DNA of 59,251 nt, from contig NZ_AOID01000022.1 of NCBI RefSeq assembly GCF_000337195.1, forward strand, positions 1-59,251, in the 5' to 3' direction. Numbering within the stretch: position 1 is the first letter of the stretch; every line of letters begins with the position of its first letter. Made by a program: the position numbers and the translations under genes. Shown here piece after piece: positions 43,313 to 51,623 of this stretch. A model generated the notes under the pieces. It saw only the letters and a list, made by a program, of their open reading frames with translations, was not told where the DNA came from and made no database searches. Source of the DNA: Natrinema versiforme JCM 10478. Lineage in GTDB: Archaea > Halobacteriota > Halobacteria > Halobacteriales > Natrialbaceae.

Positions 43313-44407
43313 ATGGACTTCGCGACGCTATCCGGGGAGATCGCGACTGGCCGCATCGGGCACGCGCTCTCGCGGCTCGTTCCCGCGACGCCGATCTGGG
43401 AGCGCGAGTGGGACATTTGCTGTGTCCTCGACGGCTGCCGACTCGATCTCATGCGCGAGGCCGCCGCGGCCGGCCACGAGACGCTTCCCGACCCCAATTC
43501 GGTGGGATCGCTGTGGTCGGTCGGCTCCCAGTCCGCCGAGTGGATGGACCGAACCTTCGCCCCCGAACACCGCGAGGCGATGGCCCGGACCGCCTACGTG
43601 ACCGGTAACCCCTTCTCCTCGCAGTCCTGCGAGCACATCCTCGTCACCTCCGACGAGGTCCTGCCGCTCACGGCCGACGATTTCGGCGTCTTCCACGAGG
43701 CGTGGCGCGAGGACTGGGTCGACGACGACATCTCGACGATCCCGCCCGAGCCGCTGACCGACGCGGCGATCGCGATCTGGCGCAACCGCGAGGAACTGGG
43801 GATCGATCGCGTGCTCGTCCACTACATGCAGCCCCACGCACCCTTCCGATCGCAGCCGGGCTGGTTCTTCGGCTCGGCCGACATCGAGCACTGGGGGCAG
43901 TTCACCGACGGGGAGGACGACGACGAGGACATCGATCTCGAGGCCCTCGAGCCGGCCGAACGCGAGGCCCTCGAGACGCTGGCCGAAGCCGAGGCCGAGA
44001 GCGACGACGACGAGACGGACTCGATGAACGACCCCTGGATGCGTCTGCGCGACGGCGACCTCTCCTTCGAGGCGGTCTGGGCGGCCTACCGGGACAACCT
44101 CGAGTGGGTGTTAGACGACCTCGCGCGCCTGCTCGGCAACTGCGACGGCCGGGTCGCGATGACCAGCGACCACGGGAACGGGCTCGGCGAGTTCGGCGTC
44201 TGGTCACATCCGCCCGGAACGCCGGTGCCCGCGCTCCGCCGGGTTCCGTGGGCGGTCCGCGACGGACGAGATACGGGTGCCTGCGATCCCGCGCTTCCCG
44301 ACGGAATTCGGGAGGGCAGCGCAGCGGGAGCGGACGGTCCGGCCGGCGGCGAGGAATCGGACGAGGACGAAATCGAGTCGCGCCTCGAGGCGCTGGGCTA
44401 CCGGTGA
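43313..44407 (+). CDS. Sulfatase-like (alkaline phosphatase superfamily) protein
   Basis: A 364-residue protein of the alkaline-phosphatase/sulfatase fold family common in haloarchaeal surface-glycan clusters. The N-terminal metal motif is DICCVLDGCRLDLM (Asp, then the Cys-x-x-Arg-like nucleophile region), with VLVHYMQPHAPF in the middle and MTSDHGNGLGEFGVWSHPPG near the end carrying the Asp/His ligands. A ~40-residue acidic insertion (GEDDDEDIDLEALEPAEREA onward) and an acidic tail are unusual. The stop overlaps the GTG of a methyltransferase gene, so they form a pair. It may add or remove phosphate or sulfate on glycans. Confidence 0.82.
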   Translation: MDFATLSGEIATGRIGHALSRLVPATPIWEREWDICCVLDGCRLDLMREAAAAGHETLPDPNSVGSLWSVGSQSAEWMDRTFAPEHREAMARTAYVTGNPFSSQSCEHILVTSDEVLPLTADDFGVFHEAWREDWVDDDISTIPPEPLTDAAIAIWRNREELGIDRVLVHYMQPHAPFRSQPGWFFGSADIEHWGQFTDGEDDDEDIDLEALEPAEREALETLAEAEAESDDDETDSMNDPWMRLRDGDLSFEAVWAAYRDNLEWVLDDLARLLGNCDGRVAMTSDHGNGLGEFGVWSHPPGTPVPALRRVPWAVRDGRDTGACDPALPDGIREGSAAGADGPAGGEESDEDEIESRLEALGYR

Positions 44408-45153
44408 CGAGCACGCTTCGCGACGCGATCTACGCCCTTCGGACGGCCCGGCTGGGCCTCGAGCGCCGCCGACTCGATTACGGCGCGGAGACCCGCGAGC
44501 GAGCCGAGCGGCTGGCCGCGGTGCTGCCGGCGTCGGTCGCCGAACTGCGGGGCTACGAGCGCGAGTACGACGACCTCGAGTGGTTTCACGACAGCTACGC
44601 CGACCGCGTCGCGGAGATCCACGACGCCGGCGTCGCCACCGATACGACCCACTGGCGCGACGGCGTGACCCTCTACGTCGTCTGTCGCGCGCTCGAGGTC
44701 GAGACCGCGGTCGAAACCGGGGTGCTGTTCGGCTCGTTCGACGCGCACGTTCTGGCCGCGATGGCGGAAAACGGCGGCGGGACGCTGCACGCGGTGGACC
44801 TTCCCGGCGGCCCGCCGGGGCCGTTCGAGTACGGCCACCTGATTCCGGACCGCTGTCGCGACCGCTGGCGGCTGCATCGAGGGGACGCGCGGGAGGTGCT
44901 GCCGGAGCTGCTCGAGCGCGTCGGGCCGCTGGATCTGTTCTTGCACGACTCGGACCACCGGCTGCCACACATGCGCTTCGAGTACGAGACGGCGCGTCCG
45001 CGGCTCGAGCCCGGCGGGGTGCTCGCGAGCCACGACGTGCGGCTCTCGGGGCTGTTCGACCGGTTCACCGACGCAAACGGGCTCCAGTCGTGTGTGGTCT
45101 GCGATACGGGGATCGCTCGTGTCCCACTGGGTCTGTCGGCCGATCCGGACTGA
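44404..45153 (+). CDS. Class I SAM-dependent methyltransferase
   Basis: A 249-residue methyltransferase of the Methyltransf_24 type. The SAM-binding start is VETAVETGVLFGSFDAHVLA (ExGxxxG-like), followed by LHAVDLPGGPPGPFE, HRGDAREVLPELL and the acidic DLFLHDSDHRLPHMRFEYE. PRLEPGGVLASHDV completes the fold. The N-terminal ~90 residues are helical. GTG 44404 overlaps the sulfatase-like stop by 4 bases. The likely role is methylating a glycan or its precursor; the acceptor is unknown. Confidence 0.82.
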   Translation: MTSTLRDAIYALRTARLGLERRRLDYGAETRERAERLAAVLPASVAELRGYEREYDDLEWFHDSYADRVAEIHDAGVATDTTHWRDGVTLYVVCRALEVETAVETGVLFGSFDAHVLAAMAENGGGTLHAVDLPGGPPGPFEYGHLIPDRCRDRWRLHRGDAREVLPELLERVGPLDLFLHDSDHRLPHMRFEYETARPRLEPGGVLASHDVRLSGLFDRFTDANGLQSCVVCDTGIARVPLGLSADPD

Positions 45154-45250
45154 GCTTTCGAAGCTGGCTGTGCCCGATAGTCGACGGCGTATACGTTACT
45201 TCGAGCCTGTTCGTCCGAATGCATAACTGACTGACACTCGAACAGCCGAT

Positions 45251-46879
45251 ATGAACAGCCGTTCACTCGACCGGCTCGGAATTGCGACCGTCGCGGTCGT
45301 CGTCGGGTTCTCTTTGACCGTTTCGCTGTATCATATGCTGGCCCACGACGCGCAGTTACTGGCGACGGTGTTCGGACAGTGGTCGCTGGTCGCGCTCTCG
45401 CTGGTATTCGGTGCCGTCGGCTACTACGCGCTTCGGACCGTCGACGCGGCAAACGGCGGCAGGATCGTTGGTCTTCGCGCGGGGGCTGGATACGTGCTCG
45501 CGGGGCTGGCATCGGCGGGGTACTCCCTGCACCAGCATCTGACGCCGGAGGCCGCACTCGAGTTGGACGTAATTCTGTTTCAGGCGACGTTCATGGCGCT
45601 CATCGGCGGCATTGCCGGGACCGTCGTCGGCCTCGAGACGGCGCGGCGCAAACAGTCGATCAGCGACCTGGAGGCGACGACGCGGCGACTCGAGTCGATA
45701 CAGGCCGACATCCGAAGCGAGAAGCGACGCTTCGAGTCGCTGTTCCAGAACGCGCCGTCGGCGATCGCGGATCTGCGGTACGCGGACGGCGAGCCGACCG
45801 TCGAACGGGCGAACGACGTCTTCGAGACCCTCCTCGAGCACACGAGCGCGGACGCCGAGGGCGAGAACCTGTTCGAGGTCGTGCCGCTCCGGGAGACGGA
45901 AACGGAGGCGACCGTCGCGGCCCACGTCGCGGACAACGAGATCTACGAGGGCGAAGTCACCGTCGACCGGGCTGACGGGCGCGGTCACTACAAGCTCCGC
46001 GTCGTTCCGTACGACGTCGGCGACGGGGACGGGGCCGGAGACGGGGAGGGCGAACGCGCGTTCGCGCTGTACACCGACGTGACGGAACTCAGGCGCACCC
46101 AGCGGGAGCTGTCCGACAGCGTCGCGCAACTCGAGGCCTCGAACGAACGCTTAGAGCAGTTCGCGTACGCCATCTCCCACGACCTGCGGGAGCCGCTGCG
46201 GATGGTCTCGAGCTATCTGGAACTGCTCGAGAACCGCTACGGGGACGACCTCGACACGGACGCCCGGGAGTTCATCGAGTTCGCGGTCGACGGGGCCGAT
46301 CGCATGCGGGCGATGATCGACAGCCTGCTCGACTACTCGCGGGTCACCACCCGCGGCGAGCCCCTGGAGCCGACGGAGTCCGCCGCGGTCCTCGAGGACG
46401 TGCTGACGGATCTCCGTCCCCGTATCGAGGAGAGCGACGCGACGGTCACCGCCGAGGACCTGCCGACGGTGATCGCGGACGCGGACCAGCTCGCGCAGGT
46501 GTTTCGGAATCTGCTCTCGAACGCCATCAAGTACAGCGGCGACGAGCCCCCGCAGATCCACGTTGGTGCCGATCGCGAGGGCGAGGAGTGGCGGTTCGCG
46601 GTCGCCGATCAGGGCATCGGGATCGACCCCGACCAGCACGAGCGGGTCTTTCAGGTCTTCGAGACCACCCACACCGCCGCGGAGGGATCGGCGTCGGGGA
46701 TCGGGCTGGCGCTGTGCCAGCGGATCGTCGAACGCCACGGCGGCGAGATCTGGGTCGACTCGGCACCCGGCGAGGGGGCGACCTTCTACTTCACGCTCCC
46801 CAGCACGGACACGCAGGTCCCCTCGATGATATCCGACGTTCCAGCCCACGGCGACGAGCGCTCCGATCGCGGCGACTAG
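45251..46879 (+). CDS. Membrane sensor histidine kinase (4TM-PAS-HisKA-HATPase)
   Basis: A 542-residue kinase. Four N-terminal TM segments (about 10-30, 42-62, 75-95, 106-127) lead into a coiled segment and a PAS-like domain (~150-285, ending FALYTDVTELRRTQRELSDS). HisKA follows with the phosphoacceptor His in FAYAISHDLREPLRM. The ATPase domain has the N box FRNLLSNAIKYSGD, G1 VADQGIGIDPDQ, F box ERVFQVFETTHT and G2 ASGIGLALCQRI. No response regulator is adjacent, which is normal for haloarchaea. The membrane signal is unknown. Confidence 0.93.
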   Translation: MNSRSLDRLGIATVAVVVGFSLTVSLYHMLAHDAQLLATVFGQWSLVALSLVFGAVGYYALRTVDAANGGRIVGLRAGAGYVLAGLASAGYSLHQHLTPEAALELDVILFQATFMALIGGIAGTVVGLETARRKQSISDLEATTRRLESIQADIRSEKRRFESLFQNAPSAIADLRYADGEPTVERANDVFETLLEHTSADAEGENLFEVVPLRETETEATVAAHVADNEIYEGEVTVDRADGRGHYKLRVVPYDVGDGDGAGDGEGERAFALYTDVTELRRTQRELSDSVAQLEASNERLEQFAYAISHDLREPLRMVSSYLELLENRYGDDLDTDAREFIEFAVDGADRMRAMIDSLLDYSRVTTRGEPLEPTESAAVLEDVLTDLRPRIEESDATVTAEDLPTVIADADQLAQVFRNLLSNAIKYSGDEPPQIHVGADREGEEWRFAVADQGIGIDPDQHERVFQVFETTHTAAEGSASGIGLALCQRIVERHGGEIWVDSAPGEGATFYFTLPSTDTQVPSMISDVPAHGDERSDRGD

Positions 46880-46997
46880 CGCGGCCTCGAGTCCTCCCGG
46901 CCAGTGATCGATCCGATAGCGAGGCGGGGGCTCCGCTCGAGGACCGGCGAAGAGACCCGTTGCGGGTGACAGTCCCGCGCGTTCGCGGCCACGCAGC

Positions 46998-47471
46998 CTA
47001 CCGTTCGTCGCGTCGCTCCGTCCGGTCCGCTCGCTCTCCTCGATCGGCCTCCTCGTCCGCCGTATCGATGTCCCCGCGTCGTAGTTCACAGAGGGTCGCG
47101 AGGCGTTCGGCGCGCTGGATGAGCAGCGCGTGCCCGGCACCCGTCAGCCGGTAGGCAGGGAGTCGCGCGGGCAGTCCCTCGCGCCTCGCGACGAGGCCGC
47201 GGGCGACGAGCGCGCGGAGGTTCGGCTCGAGCCGGGCGCGACTGACCGTCGGATACCGGCGCTCGAGCGTCGCGATGAGCCCCGCGGGAGACCGCGGGCG
47301 GTCGTCGCGCTTGCAGCGGGCGATCGCCTCGAGACAGTCGCGTTGGAACCCGGTGAGGTCGACCCACGCGCGCCGGCCGTCGGTTATCGGGTCGTCCGGG
47401 AGCGATGCGTCTGCTCGAGCGGGAGGTTCAAGGTCCCGCGAATCGTCGTCGTGCATGGCTTTCGGTGGCAT
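46998..47471 (-). CDS. PadR-like winged-helix regulator
   Basis: A ~157-residue protein. Residues ~35-135 form a winged helix of the haloarchaeal PadR-like kind: DLTGFQRDCLEAIARCKRDD, then SPAGLIATLERRYPTVSRAR, LEPNLRALVARGLVARREGL and YRLTGAGHALLIQRAERLAT. The end is charged (ADEEADRGERADRTERRDER). ATG 47471 or 47456 are both possible; the frame extends to 47651 but that part is AT-rich and non-conserved. It is divergent from the phiH1-like regulator gene and lies at the left edge of the AT-rich island. Confidence 0.75.
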   Translation of the reverse strand: MPPKAMHDDDSRDLEPPARADASLPDDPITDGRRAWVDLTGFQRDCLEAIARCKRDDRPRSPAGLIATLERRYPTVSRARLEPNLRALVARGLVARREGLPARLPAYRLTGAGHALLIQRAERLATLCELRRGDIDTADEEADRGERADRTERRDER

Positions 47472-47687
47472 ACGGAAGCCACGCGGGCCGGTGGTAGTGA
47501 CACCGGGTCCGCATTCTCTCTCGAGGACCAACTCGGGCAGTCGTGGGTCCGTCTGGCTTCCGTTGCTCTCAGCAATGGTGTTGTGGGACTTATACTTGAT
47601 GCTATATGAGGCCAAAAAGAAGGTGTATGTTGCTATTCCTTTGCGTGCCACCTGAAGTTATGACTGGAAAGCGTGAGCACCAACTGA

Positions 47688-47954
47688 ATGCGTCCGCTGG
47701 TTTCGTGGATGACGAAGTCTGATCCTGCAATTCTCGAAATCTTCGAGAAAGCAGGGATCGCTATCCCGCCAGCGGTTGCAGAATTCAATTTGGAAGGTGT
47801 TTCAAAATCTACGATCACTAGACGCCTTCCAGTTTTGGTGGATCACGGTCTATTGGAGCAAGTAGACGAGGAACGGGGTTACTACCAAATTACGGATCAG
47901 GGTCGTGCCTATCTCGAGGGCGAATTAGAGAAGGACGACCTCGAACCATCATAA
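47688..47954 (+). CDS. phiH1-repressor-like winged-helix protein
   Basis: An 88-residue protein resembling the repressor of Halobacterium phage phiH1 and its many haloarchaeal relatives. It starts MRPLVSWMTKSDPAILEIFE, has the recognition region VSKSTITRRLPVLVDHGLLE and ends YYQITDQGRAYLEGELEKDD. This N-terminal MRP..WMT..D.AIL pattern and the C-terminal ITDxGRAYLxGxLDxxxL pattern are characteristic. Such genes often mark proviral or other mobile regions. It may control the island genes or the divergent PadR-like gene 216 bases away. A TATA-like ACTTATACTT lies near 47590. Confidence 0.85.
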   Translation: MRPLVSWMTKSDPAILEIFEKAGIAIPPAVAEFNLEGVSKSTITRRLPVLVDHGLLEQVDEERGYYQITDQGRAYLEGELEKDDLEPS

Positions 47955-48194
47955 CGAACTCGTACACACGACCTCCGAAATCCTATTTTTTCGACTTGAT
48001 AAATAGGCAATTTTCGACTACAACTAGTGTCCATGTTGATAACTCCGAGAAGAGCAGTGGTTCTATCAATGGATCACTCATGGTATACCCGCAACAAAAC
48101 GTGGTTTGTGCGATGTACAATAATTTGGATCTGTCGACATGAAATCTTATGAGATGAATTAGATATGGATAGATCTACTCTGATTCAGACAACA
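47955..48194. other. AT-rich gene-free stretch in the island
   Basis: A 240-base AT-rich gap between the convergent phiH1-like gene and the orphan gene pair. It includes a T-run (CTATTTTTTCGAC at ~47983) that could end the + strand transcript. No reading frame over 40 codons or recognisable transposase remnant is visible. Confidence 0.5.
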
Positions 48195-49112
48195 TTAAGT
48201 AAAGTCCGACAAGCTAGAAAGGTCATCATCTTTGCTTTCATCTTCATCAGATAGATATTCATTAATTGTCTCATCTTCGAACCTATCCCTCAGTGACATT
48301 AGGTTATTTATTTTATATTTTGTAAACAAAAATCTTCCATCATCTCTCCGTTTCCGGCAGATATCGATCTTACGGAGATAGGTAAAGACATCTTCTAACT
48401 GTTTATATTTTATATTTCTTCCAAAATGGGTCTTCACGTCTTCAAAGTCTATTATTATTCCGCCGTCAGAGAGATCTGACCCTAAGACTATCTCCTCACA
48501 AATACCTAGGGCAAGAGGTTCATCATGAATATCCCTAGTCAAGTACACCAAGCTAGGTGGACTTTCTGGGACGCTGATTCCTCTTTGAAGTTGATCTAAA
48601 ACCGTGCTATTCCGAAGACTACCAGACTCCAAAGAGAGTGATGAACCAGGTGAGACGGTCGCGATACTGCTTTCTTGCTTAAGCCGTTTCAACTTCTCCC
48701 TCTGGTTGGCTGACCCAGATTGGTGATTTCTGAACTGTTCTTCTCTGAGAATTGTACAGTGATCAAACCAATCAATATCCTCTGGCTCGAGGAAATCCTC
48801 AGAAACGGGTGACCTTTTCACGTGACTTTCAACAGCTTTCAGGCTGATTTTATTGTATTTGGATAATCTCTTAATAGCTTCCTCAGATATGTTGCCGGGA
48901 CGAATAAAATCGAAGAAAATAGCAGAGTTTTCGCCAAGCAGTGTGTAAGGGGGTTCTACATCAACACTGGTTCGTTCCCCAGGAACATACATGAAATCAC
49001 CAACCATTCTGAAGCCATGGTCTACGAGACCAGTATCTTTCTCCCCAAATACAGCAGACTTAAAGAGATTATGGGTAGTGATATGTGCTTTTTGAGTATT
49101 CCACCTATCCAT
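48195..49112 (-). CDS. Orphan protein B of the island gene pair
   Basis: A 305-residue protein with no domain I recognise. It starts MDRWNTQKAHITTHNLFKSA. Residues ~55-100 form an ordered region (YTLLGENSAIFFDFIRPGNI, then a helix EEAIKRLSKYNKISLKAVES). Residues ~205-270 look like a folded C-terminal domain, possibly winged-helix (DFEDVKTHFGRNIKYKQLED, VFTYLRKIDICRKRRDDGRF). The last 20 residues are acidic. Unlike the neighbours it is rich in Lys, Asn and Ile, as expected for transferred DNA. Its ATG directly follows the stop of the upstream gene, so the two are translationally coupled. Confidence 0.7.
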   Translation of the reverse strand: MDRWNTQKAHITTHNLFKSAVFGEKDTGLVDHGFRMVGDFMYVPGERTSVDVEPPYTLLGENSAIFFDFIRPGNISEEAIKRLSKYNKISLKAVESHVKRSPVSEDFLEPEDIDWFDHCTILREEQFRNHQSGSANQREKLKRLKQESSIATVSPGSSLSLESGSLRNSTVLDQLQRGISVPESPPSLVYLTRDIHDEPLALGICEEIVLGSDLSDGGIIIDFEDVKTHFGRNIKYKQLEDVFTYLRKIDICRKRRDDGRFLFTKYKINNLMSLRDRFEDETINEYLSDEDESKDDDLSSLSDFT

Positions 49113-50369
49113 TTATGCTCTCACCTTTTTAGAAACTCTGTTGATTTTATATGAGGAGTTAAACTCGTCGTCAATTATCTGATAGAAGTCTCTTAAACCC
49201 TCTTTAGTCGTATTTGACCGAGAATATACCTTCAAGTCTTTGTCAGAGACAACTACCTCAAAAGATAGACCTCTCTCAGAATCATACACTAAGTAATGGT
49301 TTTGTCCAATAGACGAATATCGGTACCTCTGTTTATAGTCTAAGATATCTTCTTTAAGACTTTCAGCGACTGAAGCATCTGTAGGATAGGCATCATCCTC
49401 AACCTCTTCTTCAAATATACATATTGTAAGACCATCAAGTACGCTTCCCTGATCAGCATCGCGTAGTTTTTCAGATATCCCACCATCTGTTTCGCTCTTA
49501 TCGTCAGAATCCTCTAACGTGAGCTGAGATAAGAAGATATGATCACCAGGAGTCAATCGTTCAGGACGGTGTTCAACCTCAAAATTTTCTTGATCTTTGG
49601 TCTCACAGGTTTCAATTAGATCTTCAATCACATCCAACCCAACATCATCGGAACCAGAACGCACTCTTGGGACTGAGGCATATCCTTCTTGACTTACAGT
49701 TCCTTTCACAGCCTCTGCGGGACTATTTCGCTGTCCGAAAACAACCCTCTTTGCTCTGGCATCGAAGTTATCTTGAACTTTATCTAAATGTTCTTCTGAA
49801 CCACCATGAACCTGTACGCTTATATACTCATCTTTAAAGAAGGGTTCGTATTTTGCAGTAAATCCAGACAAGTCTCTTTTTTCATACTCATCAACTATTT
49901 CGCGGAGATTCTCTGAGCTAAGGAATATGCGGTCAAGTTGCGGCAAATACCGGATTAGTTTCTCAATGGTATCCTCAGCAATGCTCTTTTTGACTATAGT
50001 TAGTGCTTTGAGATATTCTCCGTCATTGATTAACAAGAACTCTTCGTCTGTGTTGTATTTTGGATTCGATATCACCAATAACGAAGCCTCTTCGTTAACT
50101 GGTTCGACAGAGAAGGAGTGGTTTTCAAAGAACTCCCGTGGATTTTTGTTTATATCCTCTTCCTCCAATAAGTTTTGGAGCGATTTGCTGAGATCGTCAG
50201 GGACAAATCCGTTATTAGCAGCAATGTATATTTTCAATTCAGTTGATTTTTTTTTGCTTTCTCTCCCCTCCTCTTCAATCTGTTTGTCGGTTTTGGTGAC
50301 AAACTCTACGAATTCCTCTAGTAGTTCCTCTGTCGGCGTACCCTCTAAATTCCGATTTTTAAACATCAA
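49113..50369 (-). CDS. Orphan protein A of the island gene pair
   Basis: A 418-residue, acidic, soluble protein without recognisable domain, signal peptide or TM segment. An N-terminal helical region (TPTEELLEEFVEFVTKTDKQ) precedes an alpha/beta section (~45-240) with strands such as LKIYIAANNGF, ASLLVISNPKYN and DEYISVQVHGGSEEHLDKVQ, the last followed by RAKRVVFGQRNSPAEAVKG. A second section (~260-410) has ERLTPGDHIFLSQLTLEDSD, GLTICIFEEEV and the end KINRVSKKVRA. It is the first gene of the pair; no gap separates its TAA from the next ATG. Function unknown. Confidence 0.7.
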   Translation of the reverse strand: MMFKNRNLEGTPTEELLEEFVEFVTKTDKQIEEEGRESKKKSTELKIYIAANNGFVPDDLSKSLQNLLEEEDINKNPREFFENHSFSVEPVNEEASLLVISNPKYNTDEEFLLINDGEYLKALTIVKKSIAEDTIEKLIRYLPQLDRIFLSSENLREIVDEYEKRDLSGFTAKYEPFFKDEYISVQVHGGSEEHLDKVQDNFDARAKRVVFGQRNSPAEAVKGTVSQEGYASVPRVRSGSDDVGLDVIEDLIETCETKDQENFEVEHRPERLTPGDHIFLSQLTLEDSDDKSETDGGISEKLRDADQGSVLDGLTICIFEEEVEDDAYPTDASVAESLKEDILDYKQRYRYSSIGQNHYLVYDSERGLSFEVVVSDKDLKVYSRSNTTKEGLRDFYQIIDDEFNSSYKINRVSKKVRA

Positions 50370-50485
50370 TGTGGGCCACCATCCCTGGTCGTCTTGTACC
50401 TTATATTAGAGTCCTGTATATATATCGGTTGGCTATACGGTCAAAGTGAATCTTGCCAATGAGAGGGCTATAGTTGATTCGAACG

Positions 50486-51304
50486 TCAGCTACTCTGGTA
50501 TTTGTAGAGGTGATAATCATTCACTCCTAGGTTAGACACCATTTCTTTCAGCTCACAAATTTTTATTTCCTGCTTAGAACCTGTTGCGGTTTTATATTTA
50601 ACGTAGATTGTAATCTTCACTTCATTTGTTCCGGTAGCGGAATTATTATCTGACTTTTCAATTGCCTGTAAGGCAGTATGGATATGAACTTCTCTAATCT
50701 CTTTATCCCGCTTAAGAAGTCCTGTCTTCTCTATTTTTCTAACCTTTGGACTCGCATAAAATTCAGTGGGTTCATTATGTGATTCAGATAATGCCCCGCC
50801 AACATCGGTTGGCCACCAAGTTCCTTCAGAAGTCCTCTGAAGAGGAACAGAATGTGAATAAAAGGTGATGTCAGCTGGTTCTGCACAGGAGCCTATTTCT
50901 GTTTTAAGCCTCAAATCCCTAGCCGTAGAATTACCGCTATTCATGATGTTCATATAATACTTGTTCGCCTCGTGAGGTTCGAGATCAATATTATCGTTTC
51001 TCTCGTTCCCCCATTCACTCGATGTCACTCCAAGTATCGGGGTATACCCTGCGTTCATTATCGATTCCTGTCTTGACATTAATTCATGCTGTGAATCTTG
51101 AACTAGATACTGCATGAGATATGCTATTAATAGGAAACCCGAGATTAGAACAGATAGCACACTATCATTCTTGTCAGCGAAGTCAAGTTCATTATTTGAA
51201 AGTATTTCACCACTAAGGACAACATGATCAACGATAAATACAGATATCGAAGCTATAACAACAAACAGCAAAATTTGCGAGATTGTTCTGCTACTAATCC
51301 CCAT
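50486..51304 (-). CDS. Two-TM membrane protein with soluble beta domain
   Basis: A 272-residue protein. TM segments lie at ~9-30 (ISQILLFVVIASISVFIVDH) and ~49-68 (VLSVLISGFLLIAYLMQYLV). The rest (~85-272) is a soluble, probably beta-rich domain containing YYMNIMNSGNSTARDLRLKT. An N-x-G-x-x-x-A stretch of this kind recurs in uncharacterised proteins with two N-terminal TM segments. Composition is AT-type, like the orphan pair. It is transcribed toward that pair with 116 bases between them, so it may be in the same unit. Confidence 0.65.
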   Translation of the reverse strand: MGISSRTISQILLFVVIASISVFIVDHVVLSGEILSNNELDFADKNDSVLSVLISGFLLIAYLMQYLVQDSQHELMSRQESIMNAGYTPILGVTSSEWGNERNDNIDLEPHEANKYYMNIMNSGNSTARDLRLKTEIGSCAEPADITFYSHSVPLQRTSEGTWWPTDVGGALSESHNEPTEFYASPKVRKIEKTGLLKRDKEIREVHIHTALQAIEKSDNNSATGTNEVKITIYVKYKTATGSKQEIKICELKEMVSNLGVNDYHLYKYQSS

Positions 51305-51623
51305 ATGCTTTGCTTAGCCCTATCTATTTTAAATCCTATGTTCATTCCATACTTCATCCATCGTTTAAATATATCTGTTAACTGATCAGCGGAGAGAACT
51401 ACTTCTATGAAAGCAGAGGGTAGCTTTGTCTCATGAGGACCTCTTTTGTGCGCATCATCTCGAGATCTTCGCTTGGAAGTAGAGTGGGACACTGTGATTT
51501 TTGACACTGCCTTGGGGACACAGCCACGAGTCCGGTAATCGATTGGGACCCATCTCTTGATTCTGTGTTGTAATTTGACCTCTGATTGTTCTAGCACATC
51601 AGACCGTATCGGCCCAAATCAGT
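51305..51623. other. Right border region of the island, no convincing gene
   Basis: A 319-base gap between the two-TM gene and the glucoamylase-like gene. A minus-strand frame of 114 codons (51253-51597) covers it but overlaps the start of the two-TM gene out of frame and lacks recognisable features. GC content rises sharply near 51600-51660, marking the island border. A degraded gene cannot be excluded. Confidence 0.5.

Larger units (their letters stand above)
47600..51600. other. AT-rich accessory island
   Basis: Base composition changes abruptly: from about 47575 to 51600 the DNA is visibly AT-rich, genes use A/T-ending codons, and CTCGAG, common elsewhere, is rare. The island holds a phiH1-repressor-like gene, two joined orphan genes and a two-TM protein gene. 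No integrase, tRNA or terminal repeat is visible, so borders are approximate. It lies inside what looks like a glycan gene cluster. Confidence 0.7.

Noticed and set aside
51253-51597. 114-residue minus-strand frame at the right edge of the island
   Set aside because: It overlaps the two-TM gene start out of frame, has no recognisable motif and sits in a composition transition; a decayed gene is possible but not supported.
47600-51600. Island as an ordinary provirus or integrated plasmid
   Set aside because: No integrase, tRNA target, capsid, terminase, replication or partition gene is visible within it.
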